From contig NC_092576.1 of NCBI RefSeq assembly GCF_037975245.1, forward strand, positions 37,414,611 to 37,478,610: a stretch of DNA of 64,000 bases, written 5' to 3'. Shown here piece after piece: positions 33,201-45,367 of this stretch. Position numbers and translations under genes: made by a program. A model generated the notes under the pieces. That model saw only the letters and a program-made list of their open reading frames with translations. It was not told the DNA's origin and did no database searches. Origin of the DNA: Apostichopus japonicus (taxonomy: Eukaryota; Echinodermata; Holothuroidea; Aspidochirotida; Stichopodidae). Each line of letters opens with the position of its first letter. The stretch's first letter is position 1.

Positions 33201-36200
33201 CCTCTATATTATGCAGTTAGGCTATTTCATAGAGTAAAAAGGAGTTCCTGTTATGCTCTATGGCTATTTCCTATGACTTTAATGGTCTTCTGTATAGACC
33301 CCAACTATAGCCGATTATTATTCCTCACTTGTCCATGTGCGGATTGTGCGGGACCGTAGCTATGTTTTTACGCGATAAACATGGTTATCGGCGATAAACC
33401 ATGTTTTTCGACATTAACATAGTTTATCGGCAATAAACCATGTTTATCGCTCGAAAAACCATGTGTATCTCTTGAAAACACAGCTTGTGGCCGATAAACC
33501 TTGCTTTTCGACTAAAAAAACATATTTATTGCAGAAAAACCATGTTTATCAGCAATAATCCATGTTTTATATGCAATAAACATGGATTTAAGCAAATAAC
33601 CCGTGTTTATCAACCAAAAATCCATGTTTATCGGTCAATAAACATGTTTTTTTTTATTGAAAAACATGGTTTATCGGTCGATAAACATGGTTTTTCGACC
33701 GTAAATCCATGTTTTTCGATTTATTGAGCACTTGGCTTGCCATAGACATCTGTAGATATTGTGTTCCTGGATTTCCAGAAGGGCTTTGATAAAGTTCCCC
33801 ACCAATGTCTTTACTTAGGTCGAAGAGTTTGGGTGTCAATGGGAATTTACTGTCTTGGATCGAGAAAGGCTTGGTAATAGGAAACAGGGTGGTCATAAAA
33901 GGCTGTGCTTCTTCTTGGCAGGAAGTTACTAGTGGGGTACCACAAGGGTTTGTTTTGGGTCCCTTGTTGTTTGTTGCCTATATAAGTGACATTGATGGAG
34001 ATATTTTGTGTACAGCTAAGAAGTTTGCTGATGACACCAAACTGTATTTTGAGGTTTCTTCCAAAAGCGATTCGGAGAAACTTCAAACGGATTTTTAATA
34101 AGGTTTGTTACTGGTCTCAGGAATGGCAAATGCTTGTTAATATTGATAAATGCAAGGTGATGCATTTTGGTAGCAGTAACCTAAAGTATATCTACAATCT
34201 TAATGGTGAGGAGTTACAGGAGGTCTTTTTGAAAAAGACCCAGGTACTGTATCTACATTGACTCATCTCTGCAACCTTCTAAACATTGTCTTGAAGCTGT
34301 TAAAGAGGTAATAGGGTTTTAGGTATGATCAAGAGGAACTTCAGTTTATGAAAGAGGAAATAGTTGTTAGGCTATAAGCAGTTGGTTAGGACTCATCTGG
34401 AGTATGCTGTGCATGCTTGGAACCTATATTTTGCTAGGATAAAGAAGTACTCAAAAAGGTCCACAGGAGGGATACTAGGATGATTTGTTCCTTAAAAGGT
34501 GTTCCTTATCATTATATGCGGTTACAACTGTTGAATCTCACTACACTGGAGATTAGGAAGTTACTTGGTGACTTGATTCAGGTTTTCAAGATTGTGTATG
34601 GTTTTGACAGTTTATCCTTCACTGACTTTTTCATGTTTGCTAATAGTGCATGTACCAGAGGTCATTGCCCTAAACTCCAAAAGCCACAAAGTAGGATTAG
34701 TATTCAGCATAACTTTTTTCTAATAGGGTTGTGAATATAGGAATGATTTGCCTGAGTAAGTTGTACTTTCCAGTAGTGTGAATGGGTTTAAGAATGCTTT
34801 GGACAGGCACTTTCAAGCATGGTAATAAGGTCTGAGTGTTTGTGTCTGCATTTTTTTGGTCTCTCCTATGGGGTCCTTGATGGGGACTTAAGTGTCCCTC
34901 ATGATCCTTCTTTTGTACTAAACTCAAATAAACTCAACTAAACTATCTAAATTTCTAGTGAAAATTTTTCTATTTATCAACATTGATGGTCTTTGTTCTC
35001 TTTTAAAACCATAACAGTTTAGGGATGACTATCTTGGAGCTAGCAACAGATTTAGTGATTCCGCAACATGGAGATGGATGGCATCAACTCAGAAATGGTG
35101 AAATACCTTGGCATCTAGCCAGAGGTAAGTTAATCCCACACCATGACACCTACTGTACCCAGGGTTATGTCAAGCTCAGAGCTATGTACCTACAGTAGCC
35201 ACTGGATTCCGGTCTGTAGTCTCCCTATGACACTTCTTACTCCTACTGGTTGACAGGAGCATTCTCTTCCAAGCACTGTACGGCTATTTGCAGCTACTGT
35301 ATTTTTCACACTGTGCTAGGTCGTTAGGCTAGGTCTCCTTTGCTATATTATACAGTATAAGGTAAAATGTTAACATGCAGCAATTAATTCCTAGATTGTA
35401 TGAAGGCATTTGTATCTCATGGGATGCTTACTGGAATTTGTCTGTCTCTGCTCTTTGCTCTCTCTTCAATATTGGTTTTCCTGAAAACACATTTTAAAAT
35501 GTGTAAGACAAAGTTGTGAACTTTGGGAAATTTGAATAATAGAATAATAAAAATTTTGAATATTCTCATAATTGCTCTTAATCTTGATGTGGTAAGCCTT
35601 CTAAAGCTCCTTGCTATAAAATGGAAAACTCTGGCATCTAGATCATTTTTTCAGATGTTGACTTGCAGTTGTCTATATCATTTGTCAGATGTGTCTCTAG
35701 AGTTGAAAAGCTTCGTTGTTGCTATGCTCCTTCGTGATTACACCCAACGTCCTACCCTGGCCCAACTCAGCACGATCCCCAAAATCCAGCGAGTGCTCAC
35801 ATCAAGATGGCGTGAGCTCTTTTTACAGCAGTTGGTGAGTACCAGCAAAGATCATTTAAATCAGTAGAAATTATGAATATGATTGGACCGTTGAACCACG
35901 AGATGCAGCTTAAATTGCTGATGACATCATCTAGAATACTGTGTCTGTAACAATAAATAACGATCAAAGATTAATCATCCCTTGGTGCTGCTAAAGAAGC
36001 TGAACATTTTAATCTGTAATGCTTTTTATTTCCCTTTCTCATTTACAGAAAAACAAATGTTTTCACATCCTCTTAGTTCTGTGGAGTTTCTTTCTGGCCA
36101 TATTTTATCGGATCTTCAGTCCTCTGTTTTCGCTGAAGAGAAAGTTGTTCCAAACCTCTGCTATGGAACAGAAAGTTATAAAAACAGAGAGACAAATTAG

Positions 36201-38249
36201 AAGACCTTCAGATTGGGATCTTAGTTTCTCCGATGGTGAGAAACTTGTGTTTGCTTAATTTTCCATTTTATATTTTCTAAAAGGATGAGGGGATAGGTAG
36301 GAGGAAAAAGGGAGAGGTGCAAGGTTTGGAAATGGAGAGAATATGTAGAAATGGTTGTAGAGAACACACATAAGAACTCAAGATCCAGCAAAATTTTTAC
36401 TAGTAGCATTTGAGTGCTCTTGCAGGGTAAGTTGAGAGAGTGTGTACAACATGATGTGAAAAAGGAATACTATCATTTAAAGAGTGCATTTTAGGAATGA
36501 CAGTATTGTAGAAGTGTTCATCCCAGAATTTGTTCAAACATTGTTTTTCCTTATTCTGGCTTTTATGTAGATGAATGTTTCGAGAGTGACCAATCTCACA
36601 GTTCATTTGGCGTTCCCCTTAGCAACAGTTCCTTCTCCAGTGAGGAAGATGCCCCGAAAGGTTCATCAATTCTGCTATCTAAAGCCCGGTAAGATTTTTA
36701 TTGTTCTGAAATCTTACAGAATTTTAAAATTTGGTTGTTCAGATTGTGAAGACCCTTGCATGGTATTTTGAATCATACTTATATTGATGAGGATATTTAT
36801 TTTATTAGGTAACTCTTTGATTTTCTTTGTTGAATAGGTTTCGGTTCCCTTTACCAATGACTCCTAAATCTGGACCAAGAGGTGGTAAACCAATTCCGAG
36901 GAGTTCCTCCCCTATTGCTCGCTTATCACCGCAGAGGTAATATCACCATGTTGGTGACCGCTTTGTTAACCCATCTCACTGAAAAAAATCATAATGTTGT
37001 TTGTTTGTTTTGTCTGTAGTTTAATATTACATTGAAATGCTATGGAAGCCCAAACTAATATTAAATTCTGGCAAACTTATTTTTACTGTTCTGTCATTGA
37101 CAAAAAGTTCCAGTTCGCTGGCAGAGTATCGCCTCAGAGGTGCTAAATGATCCTCATGAATGTGATCTGTTGCATGCTTATAACTCTCAGTAAAAAGTTT
37201 AGACATACTTATACGAAAAAGAGAAATACATGAAATAGAGCCTAAGTAAAAAGAAAGTAATAGGTTGACAATTGAAGAAGAATGATGATATAAAATATTT
37301 ACTATTCACAAAAAGTATCAGCCAACATTCCTGTGTTTATTTTCAGCAGAGCACTCAGGTTTGGTGGTAGCCCAAATGCAAGTCTGTTGAGGTCACCTAA
37401 GAGCACCCCTAGAGGGACCCCTTCTGGGTCCCCTGTTGGTACACCTTCTAAGGTATCTAGTATGGAATCTAGTATGGATGAAGACAGCAGGGATGATTCT
37501 TTTCAGTGTAGTATCGGACCTCGAAGTCTACACATGGTAAGTTAAACCCAGTGATTAGAAAATTTCTATTATTACAGAGATATAAAATCTGGGCATAATA
37601 TTATTGTTCCTGTTGTAATGGTTGTCATGAAACATATTTATGTTGTGTTATTAAATTCCAGCTTAATGTTGAACAAGTGAAAGTAATTTAAAAAGGAACA
37701 GTTTTATAACTTGCTCATGTACTATTTCCGTATTAAAGAAATATGAGATACTGATATAATTCTTATGAATATCAAACAGTCTTATGGATAACCACAGATA
37801 ACAGGACAAAGAAGTTGCTACTCATTAGTTCTATAATTTTACAAATGAAATCCAAACTGAATGAGCAAAAGTTCTACATTGTATCAAAAGTTATAAAACG
37901 TAGCAACATTTTCATCTTTGCATCCTCCATTAACCACAAAATCCTCCCAAATGTTTAGAACCCTTCCCTTATAACCCATTAGAATCCTTTAGAACCCTTA
38001 GAACCCTTCCCTGGATGACATAACATCTTAGTCTGTCAGTACAAATATGATCAATGTACCCCTGTATGTATTTAGCCTTTCACCGTATCCAATGCATGGA
38101 TATGATCGGTTGTAAAGTACACAATGTAAGTGTAATTATTCTGTAGAAGTTCTTCATCTTTAAAGAGCTTTATAATCCATCTTCATTTTAACACATTTTC
38201 CATATTTTCTGCTCACTAGGATTTCAATGAAGCAGACAAGAGTGACTGA
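30088..38249 (+). CDS. PKMYT1: Myt1 kinase (PKMYT1), catalytic loop to C terminus
   Basis: Nine exons (30088-30202, 31371-31462, 35018-35124, 35689-35834, 36049-36235, 36571-36688, 36838-36936, 37347-37536, 38220-38249) join in consistent phases. Myt1 is the membrane-bound Wee1-family kinase of the ER/Golgi that phosphorylates CDK1 on Thr14/Tyr15 and restrains entry into M phase. Seen here are the KLGDFG motif, the G-D-x-K-Y-L-A-P-E-L-L segment, the S-L-G-M-T-I-L-E-L helix, a hydrophobic anchor exon after the kinase domain, and an SP/TP-rich tail. That order is specific to Myt1 within the Wee1 family. The catalytic-loop exon has a frame break near its start and HLN in place of HLD. N-lobe exons are not found. 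The copy may be inactive, or the window may carry an error. Confidence 0.85.
30203..31370. other. Myt1 intron with CATCA-rich low-complexity stretch
   Basis: Between 30220 and 30470 the sequence is rich in CATCACATCA-type words. The rest is unremarkable. Confidence 0.7.
31371..31462 (+). CDS. PKMYT1: Myt1 exon: activation segment
   Basis: Acceptor GTTTACAG, donor TTCAG|GTGAGT, phase 0 to 2. It reads REGDAKYLAPELLEGKYSRA and then ADVF, the Myt1/Wee1 activation segment with the A-P-E motif. Confidence 0.9.
31930..34935 (+). mobile_element. Degraded CR1/L2-like non-LTR retrotransposon
   Basis: Inserted in the Myt1 intron in sense orientation. Endonuclease pieces appear in order: GFTNARSI (about 32108), VVYRSPNS (about 32435), GDFNFPDIN (about 32527) and TSDHDIL (about 32728). 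Reverse transcriptase pieces follow: FLDFQKGFDKVPH (about 33760), SGVPQGFVLGPLLF (about 33931) and KKFADDTKL (about 34018, FADD for the usual YADD). Several frameshifts and stops break the frame. The 3' end carries a short AACTCAA-type tail (34919-34944). A 390-bp minisatellite interrupts it. The clade (CR1, L2 or relative) is inferred from the motifs; exact 5' limits are unclear. Confidence 0.82.
33340..33728. repeat. Palindromic 20-22-bp minisatellite inside the LINE
   Basis: About 17 units are built on CGATAAACCATGTTTTTCGA and its reverse complement. ATAAACATGG and CCATGTTTAT alternate, so neighbouring units can pair with each other. It separates the endonuclease part of the LINE from the reverse transcriptase part. 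Confidence 0.8.
35018..35124 (+). CDS. PKMYT1: Myt1 exon: C-lobe helix F region
   Basis: Phase 2 to 1, donor AGAG|GTAAGT. It reads (S)LGMTILELATDLVIP followed by G-D-G-W-H-Q-L-R, matching the Myt1 C-lobe. Confidence 0.9.
35689..35834 (+). CDS. PKMYT1: Myt1 exon: end of kinase domain
   Basis: Acceptor TTTGTCAG, donor TTG|GTGAGT, phase 1 to 0. It contains (D)VSLELKSFVVAMLLRDYTQR then PTLAQL, the R-P-T motif that closes the C-lobe. It runs on to RWRELFLQQL. Confidence 0.9.
36049..36235 (+). CDS. PKMYT1: Myt1 exon: membrane anchor
   Basis: Acceptor TTTACAG, donor GATG|GTGAG, phase 0 to 1. FHILLVLWSFFLAIFYRIF is a single hydrophobic span of about 19 residues followed by a basic stretch (KRK). 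Myt1 is held on ER and Golgi membranes by such a segment just after the kinase domain. A Ser/Asp-rich part follows (PSDWDLSFSD). Confidence 0.88.
36571..36688 (+). CDS. PKMYT1: Myt1 exon: Ser-rich tail 1
   Basis: Phase 1 to 2, donor CCCG|GTAAGA. It reads (D)ECFESDQSHSSFG and then NSSFSSEEDAP. Low-complexity acidic/serine tail; no domain. Confidence 0.75.
36838..36936 (+). CDS. PKMYT1: Myt1 exon: SP/TP tail 2
   Basis: Phase 2 to 2, donor CAGAG|GTAATA. It contains PMTPKSGPR and SSSPIARLSPQR, with several Ser/Thr-Pro sites. Confidence 0.75.
37347..37536 (+). CDS. PKMYT1: Myt1 exon: SP/TP tail 3, tandem acceptor
   Basis: The acceptor is a CAGCAG tandem (cut after 37346 or 37349). Both choices keep the frame, adding or omitting one Ser. 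It reads SPKSTPRGTPSGSPVGTPSK, a dense run of CDK/MAPK-type sites, and ends GPRSLHM at ATG|GTAAGT. Confidence 0.8.
38220..38249 (+). CDS. PKMYT1: Myt1 terminal exon
   Basis: Acceptor CTCACTAG, then DFNEADKSD and TGA (38247-38249). An acidic D/E-rich C terminus is usual in Myt1. Confidence 0.75.
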   Translation, partial: DFNEADKSD

Positions 38250-39575
38250 GAATTGATCACAGTTCTTGAGGAAGAGGCAGCAACTTCTGCTCTATATTAA
38301 ACAGTACTAAATATTGTGGCATTCAACGTATCGTAGAGACCCCTTAGAGTAGTGTCAAAGATTGATTTATATGAACACTTGTTGTGTTAACTCACATGTT
38401 TGCTGGAAGAGGATGCATTGATAAATGGCTACTGTCTTTAACATGTCTTATATTGTGTGTAAATCTTCTGTTGTATTGTGTACTCTGACTTAGGAGGATT
38501 ATGATGAAGAAACGTTAGGTTATACAAAGCATACATATTTGAGGTTATATTCCATCTGTACGGACTTTCAGTAATGATATATTTTAAATGCTGCAAGAAA
38601 TCAAACTTGATAAATTCTTTGTAATTTAAAGTGTAAAGATTGATCATATTGTTGTGTTGGTAAATTGTTAGACAAATAAGTGGTGCATAATCGATGTCTT
38701 TAGTGGCTGGAGTGAACAGTTATGTTTCTAAAGGTAACATTTTTTTAAAAGTTTTGCTGGAGAAGATTCTGCTTGTAGTTAAATTTTAAGCTAGTTTGTT
38801 TATGTCGAAAGGCCTATTTTTCAGTCTCTCGAGGTCCATTGGAAGGAGGTCATGTAAAGCCAATTGCCTTCTAAATTATTTAATTTAGTAGTGATCGTTT
38901 GCTCATGTTTATCAATGGATTGGGCCATCTAAAAGAGACTTCTAATATCACCATCTCACTATTGATCAACAGTGATTTAGCAAAATACTAGTTCTGACTA
39001 CAATGTTTCTCAGCATTTTTTTTATGATACACATTGAGTTATAACAAAATGGTTGATAAATTGTTACTTGTCTCTATTGCTGTATGACAGAGTCAAGTTA
39101 GTTTTTATTAAAGTGTTCTGTATATACTGTGATTAGAGCATAACGAATCACCAACCTAGAATGGCATTTTTCTAAAGTTGTTATGAAATATTCCAGAAAC
39201 GAACTCTTTATGCGAGGAAGTATTACACAACAAGTCTTTCTAATCGTTTTACCTGCTATTACATCTTTGCTTCAACATGATTATTACAATGGAGAATAGA
39301 AGAAGGAAGCATTGCGTTCAGTTGTAAGGAATAGGACTGTAAAATAAATGTGACTTTATCTTTAACAAATATGTAAAACTATTGTTAAAAGTATTGAATG
39401 TAATTATAAGTACAAATATCTTGACTGAAAAGACTCACGACTGATACTGCTTGTACACTGTCTATTGGCTTAATTGTAATGTAATATTGGTTCACTTGGG
39501 TTGCATGTATTTAAGATGACCAATACTAAAGTTGACAATATGAATAACAAATAAATATACTACTGCTAATGTCGC
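38250..39575 (+). other. PKMYT1: Probable Myt1 3' UTR
   Basis: AT-rich with no coding frame. AATAAA occurs at 39343-39348 and 39550-39555, the second in a GAATAACAAATAAATAT context. Either could be the end. Confidence 0.5.
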
Positions 39576-40680
39576 TATTGAGTTTGCACGGGAAGAGAAA
39601 GCATATTTTTGACAGATTCTTCAGCACACAGTTCTTCCTCAGAGTAGACGTATATTATACAAATAACATATCAGTATGCATCTAATGATGTTACGAAGTT
39701 ACCTACTCTGGACGATTTCGAACTTTTACCCCAAGTAAACCCAATCCTACTTGATTCCTAATCTTGTCTACGGGAATCAGATCATTTTATACATTCAAGG
39801 TTGAATATCATTATGGTCATTGTATAGGTATACCCATGTATGTCTGATAGACTGGAGGGAAGATATGTGAGGGAGAATTGTGAGAGAAGTGATGTTTTAC
39901 TGAATAATTATTCTTCAGCTTTTCTTTCCAATCTCAAGGTTAATTAGTTTTACCTATAAAAAGTTGAAGAATACAAAGGTTTTGTGTAGAAAAGCTGCTG
40001 TGCATCTATTTGTGAAAGCAACAAGAATCTCAGCTAGTTTGCATTATGATTGTTATTGGGTAGTTTACCAGAAGCACCATTGTCAGTGCGGGGTGGGGCA
40101 TATTTTTAAAAGGAAATGTAGATGATACTTACTGATAGTTTTGTTGGCTTTTGTTCGAAACGCTGGCTGATCCGTCCCCTTTAGAATGAATTTGAGAGGG
40201 TAACGTCTAAGGTTCGGCCCGGTTTTCAGTTGCGATGTTATATATGATTTTGTTAACAAATACATAGTATGTAATATTGATTAGCTGTTTGTGATATAGT
40301 TTGGAGAATGGTGAAAATTATCGTGTCAATTACTTTAAAAGTACCCTTTACTTTAATTATATAATATTACAATTATTCAAATCTCGTTATCGTACATTTT
40401 CTTTATAACTTCTGTTATCGAATCTGAAAATGTCATGATTCATATTTGAAGGGAAACATATATGATTTATTTTTTAAAATGGGCAAGTGGTTTGTTATGT
40501 GTTTCCCTACGTGTTATGTTACATCCACAGCTACTCACAACTTAACTAGAGGTTTTTCATCTGTTACCTTCATTAAAGATCCAACAAATAAAGTAAATAA
40601 TATGTACATTTAAGTCACTGGATGGTTGTTTTAATACTTAGAATAAAAGATAAACCCCATGTCTAATCTCTCCACCGCTG
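39576..40680. other. Intergenic stretch
   Basis: No supported frame or repeat. Confidence 0.5.
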
Positions 40681-40925
40681 TTAGGAGACCGGTAATAAAC
40701 CACAATGTTTAATAGCACTACTGGACCTCTTTGAGTTGTCCGAGTACAAATCGCACCAGACAGAATTGACGAAAGAACATTGCAACTGAGAGTTCTCAAC
40801 ACTTACAATATCATCCCTAGCATACAGTAAAACTCCACCACCAATACCATTATGAGTATCCCTCCTGTCCTGGCGATACACAACATACCCTGGGTAAGAA
40901 ACCTCAGCACTATTAATGCCTCCAT
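40681..40925 (-). mobile_element. Second fragment of the same LINE family (endonuclease)
   Basis: The minus strand reads SAEVSYPGYVVYRQDRRDTH, then NGIGGGVLLYARDD and SFVNSVWCDLYSDN. The LINE at 32225-32420 has the same words (SAEVSYLGYVVY, DRRDTNNGIGGG, SFVNFVW). A shorter third trace lies at 42530-42640. Confidence 0.82.
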
Positions 40926-43900
40926 TTAGTAAGCATAAATAGAAATATTTATACATTTTGCAACAGATAAACAAACGTTCAGCTGAATCATTAATGCATA
41001 CCATCTTCAGAGTAAAACCACTAACCATGACTGAAAATCGGATGCAATTATATTTGGTTCCAGTCTTGACATCATTGTGTATATACCATGCTCATTATAA
41101 ATGGCGAGATTACAGCTTGAAAGAAGGGCACTTGCTCACACCCCACTTTTTTCCCAGACCATGAGTTTGCTTTCTTTCCGATTGTGTTGTTAATTTGTTT
41201 GGTTAAGACAGCAATATTGACAACTCTGGGACACTTTTATACTTACTTATATGTCATTACACAAGATTTAAAAAAGATCGACCCATTGTATCGATTCTTA
41301 TTTAAATCTATAACGCACAATGTGAAAACACCATATAGGCCAATGTCCTTTAAGATTATCAATTTTGGCTGTATTTGAATTATGAGAGAAACACTGATAT
41401 GTAGAGAGTTGTTAACCTGTTTACCATATATGAGAGTATCAACAGGCGACGTCCAGCTCTTCATAAAGATTGATAATTTGTAACTTTTTTATGCGCTTAC
41501 TAAATCTGGCAACAATTTATGATTATAAAATAATAACATTTTCAAACACACAAGTAGTAATGGGTAATAACCTATAAATACTGAACCACACTACATCAAG
41601 TTTTTTTTTTCTACTGAAAACAACAAAAGTTCTCAAAAGTGAATGCAACAGCCCAATAGATCCGGGTTTAACACCAAATCCCGGTTGTGCTCATGATCTT
41701 AGTTTGTGATTACTGGGACATGGTAAGATAAGCTGCCTATCTTTCCCCTATCCAATTGAAGTATGTAATGCTACTGGTAAGCAGAAGTTGATGTGAATCT
41801 AGTCCGATGTGGAGCACCTCTCAGATGTTCATGCCAAGTTACTACACCCAACCTCACAGCCCCTTCCCCCTCTCTCCCTCCCAAAAAATGAAGGATAACT
41901 TAGAAGCTTTCCTTAAGTAAACGTTATTAAAATGCCTACGTTATGTAAAATGTTCTTAGGAATAATGTTAATCTAGTGTTTAGAATGTTCAGGTGGAGTA
42001 AATGTTTGTGAAATTTATAGTGTTTGCAATTTGTCAACACACATAACCTTACAATATATGCTACCTATATGCGCACTAAACTTTAGCATATTCATCGCTT
42101 AGTTTCAGTGTACTGCTTATAGTACGTGTCTAACTCACCTAAATGTGTTTACCTAGTAATATATTACTGATATAAATATCAAAATGTAAATATGAACTTA
42201 AATTTGTATATATAGACCCCGAGACTAATAAAACTGTAAAGGTCGCTCCAACAGCTAATCCCGCCATTATCGCTTAGCTTGATCACACGTATTCAACATG
42301 TGTCATTCAGAGTAGTAGTGAGCGCAAAGAGAAACATTATGTAAGGGGGAAAACTCCCACTACTAACGAGAGATTGGGTAAGGAAGATTTTGTTTAGTCG
42401 GGACTTGGTTAACAACACCCTTTAGTCCATTCCTCATGATGTAACTCCACAACCCCGCCATTTTCAACCTTAATAACACAATAATCATGAGTTTTTATGA
42501 CCACGACCGCATATCACGACAACTTGCATACAGTAAAACTCCTCTACCAATACAGTTATGGGTATCCCTCCTGTCCTGGCGATAAACAACAAACCCTGGA
42601 TACAAAAAAAAAACTCAGCCCTATTAATGTCCAGCAATTAGTAAGCATGAATACAAAAATGTATACATTTTGCAACAAAAAGGTTCAGTTGCTATAAGTT
42701 CACACCATCGTCAGAGTAAACCACTTACCATGCCCGAAAATCGGATGCAATTAACGTCAGTTTCAGTCTTAATATTCTTGCGAAAATACCTTACTCATTA
42801 TCAGTGGCGGGATTACAGGGGGCAAGAGGGGCACTTACCCACACTCCAATTTTTAAAAGATCTTGAGTTTGCTGTTTTATGAGATTCTGTCGTTAATTTG
42901 GTTGAATATGTCACTGCAAGATTAACAACTGCGATACTGTAATCATGATTTATAATTCATTACACAGGTAATTAAACAGATATACCCAATGTTATTTAAA
43001 TCCATAACGCACTATGGTACTAATAACTACTACTATAGTACCAATGTGACATACCTATGTCGTTAAAATTATTCAGTTTGGCTGTATTTGAATTTTGAGA
43101 GAAACACTGATATGTAGAAAGTTGTTAACTGGTTTGCAAAGTGTCAATAGGCGACGTCCAGCACTTTCATACAGATTGATCATATGTTACTTGTATGTCG
43201 CATACTAAATCTGAAAAGATTTTATGCATATACCAAACTTTCATTTTGAAGTATTAATAGGCAAATAACCTTTAAATCTTGAACCACGTTACATCTAGTG
43301 CCTTTATGAAAACAACACAAGTTCTCGAAATTGAATGTTATGAAATAGTGATATCATCTCTTTGATGTTCCCGAAAAACTCCATCGAGACACATTACAGG
43401 CCCCTTATATATTTATCTAGGTCAAGGAATCAGTTTTCCCACGAGAATTTTTAACTATCTTATTGAATCTTGTTACAGGGCCTTTTCCCAAAATAGATTC
43501 CATTGTGTCTGTAAAACATTCGAGAAGGTTCTTCTCACGTGGTATGGAAGTTTCCATAAGAAAGGGGTGGACTTCCAAATTCCCAACCAATCAGGGCAGA
43601 TCAGTACTTTCTAGACTAATTTTTATATCGTTAAGTTAATGCAGGATGAGCAGGTTATTGGCTGCCTTCTGATTATGTGCAGAGGGATTTTATAGAAGTA
43701 ATGTAAAAAAAGGCGGCATATTTCCGCAAGTGCTTCACTTCGTCACAATTTCATCACCCCTACGAATTGCGTAATTGACGGAGTCATATCATTGTTATTT
43801 TATTTAATCAGAGAAGAGAACCGACAGAGAAGAAATTACAACGAATCACCAAATCAAATTTTATCTTGTCAACTTGTTTTTCTGTGAACTCTATGTTTTC

Positions 43901-44986
43901 CTCTATCTTTCGTTCGAGACGTCTCCTGAAGAAGCATAAATACGGCATCAAGATAACCCCAGTACCTTTCTATCGCGAGTCCCGATATAGTATTACATGT
44001 CGGAGGAGCCGGGCTCGTTACAATATTACATTAGGGAAACAGCCCCTTAGATCCAAGCATCAGGTTGATCATCAAATCCCGCGCCTGCTCATTATCTTAG
44101 TTTGTGATTAATAAGACATGGTAAGTTAAGCTGCTCACCTTTCCTATCCAATTGAATTATGTAATGCTACTGGTAAGCAGAAGTAGGAGTGAATCTAGTC
44201 TGGTGAGGAGCACCTCTCATATGTCCCTGTCATGTTACTGCAACCTACCTCACAGCCCCTTTCTCCCTTCAAAAAACTTGGCATTGAATAAATGTTACTA
44301 TAAATGCTGCGTTATGTAAACATTTTTATAACGAATGTAACTAGGGGAAGTCACACAATCTAAAAACAGCAAGACAGTAATATTACTTACTGAATTGACC
44401 AGCCGTTGTTCTACGTTTTATACATTAAAACCTAATCTTTAGAATTTTCAACTGGAGTAAATTATTGTGAAAACGATTGTGTTTGCCATTTTTCAACAAA
44501 CATAATCTTACAGTATATGATACCTATAAGGGCACTATGACTTAGGCATGCTTATCGCTTAGTTTCATTGTACAGCTTATATGCCTAGAACGTGTCTAAC
44601 TCGCCTTAATGTGTTTACCTAGTTACATATTACTGCAATCAATATCAAAATGTAAATATTAACCTTGATTTGTAGATACTTACAGAGACTAACAGGGCTG
44701 TAAAGGCCTCTACAATAGCTAATCCCACCATTATCGCTTGGCTTGATCACACTTAAGCAACACATGTAATTTTAAGTAGTAACGTGCGCAAAAAGAAAAG
44801 GAGTGGTAGAGGATAACTCCCACCTTCAACGAGAGAGTGGTGAGGAGGATTTGTTCAGTGGGGACTGTTTACACAACACCCTTTAGTCTATTCCCCCATG
44901 GTGTTACTCCCCAATACCGCCCTTTTCAACCGCATGCACACAATAATCAGTAGTGTTTATGACCACAACCATATATTACGTCAATA
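40818..44986. repeat. Tandem segmental duplication (units about 1.7 and 2.5 kb)
   Basis: Unit A (40818-42523) and unit B (42524-44986) align in order and orientation: the LINE fragment at the left; GAGAGAAACACTGATATGTAG at 41384 and 43099; TTAGTTTGTGATTA at 41699 and 44097; GCTACTGGTAAGCAGAAGT at 41770 and 44167; CAACACCCTTTAGTC at 42412 and 44874. Unit B is longer, largely because of an inserted repeat (about 43334-44035). Divergence of the units suggests an old event. Confidence 0.83.
43334..44035 (+). mobile_element. About 690-bp interspersed repeat, copy 1
   Basis: It interrupts duplication unit B relative to unit A. Its reverse complement, with high similarity over the whole length, occupies 59455-60095. 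Shared words include GTTCCCGAAAAACTCCAT, TAATTGACGGAGTCA and CTCCTGAAGAAGCATAAA. No protein frame or clear terminal repeats are visible, so it is nonautonomous and unclassified. Confidence 0.75.
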
Positions 44987-45250
44987 AACAATACGTTATA
45001 CCAAAGGTCTTGGACAATGCTTTGTTGGAAACATTCCCAACATGCTCAACCCTGTATAACTATAATAACCTATACTTTATGGGATTCATGTAACATTTAT
45101 TCTAAGCAGTACGCTTAAACTACCGCTCCCAGAAGCAATTTAACACTGTGATCTTTCCTCAGTATATAAGCAACATTTAATCAAATGTAATTTCAATTAG
45201 CTAGTTACCATATGATTTGGTTATGATACACTCCATGTTACCAATATGCA

Positions 45251-45258
45251 TATAAATA
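45251..45258 (+). promoter_or_regulatory. TATA-like box before NLR gene 2
   Basis: TATAAATA lies 35 bp before a likely first coding exon. That spacing would leave a 5' UTR of only a few bases, so either the leader is very short or the box is fortuitous. Confidence 0.35.
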
Positions 45259-45285
45259 CGGTGTTGTTTCATTGTGTTAAGTACT

Positions 45286-45367
45286 ATGTCTTCATCTCAC
45301 CCACCTGGTGAACTGCTTACAACTTTTCTTCCTAGAGAATTGAATAAGGACATGAAAAACAGTTTAA
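45286..45367 (+). CDS. Possible first coding exon of NLR gene 2
   Basis: ATG opens a frame reading MSSSHPPGELLTTFLPREL then NKDMKNSL, ending at a strong donor TTTAA|GTAAGT (phase 1). It has good splice form and a TATA-like box upstream. The link to the NACHT exon needs at least one unseen exon that enters in phase 1. It could instead belong to another transcript. Confidence 0.42.

Noticed and set aside
33340-33728. CRISPR-like array of short repeats
   Set aside because: Units are contiguous, degenerate and palindromic with no unique spacers. The context is a eukaryotic intron with a LINE.
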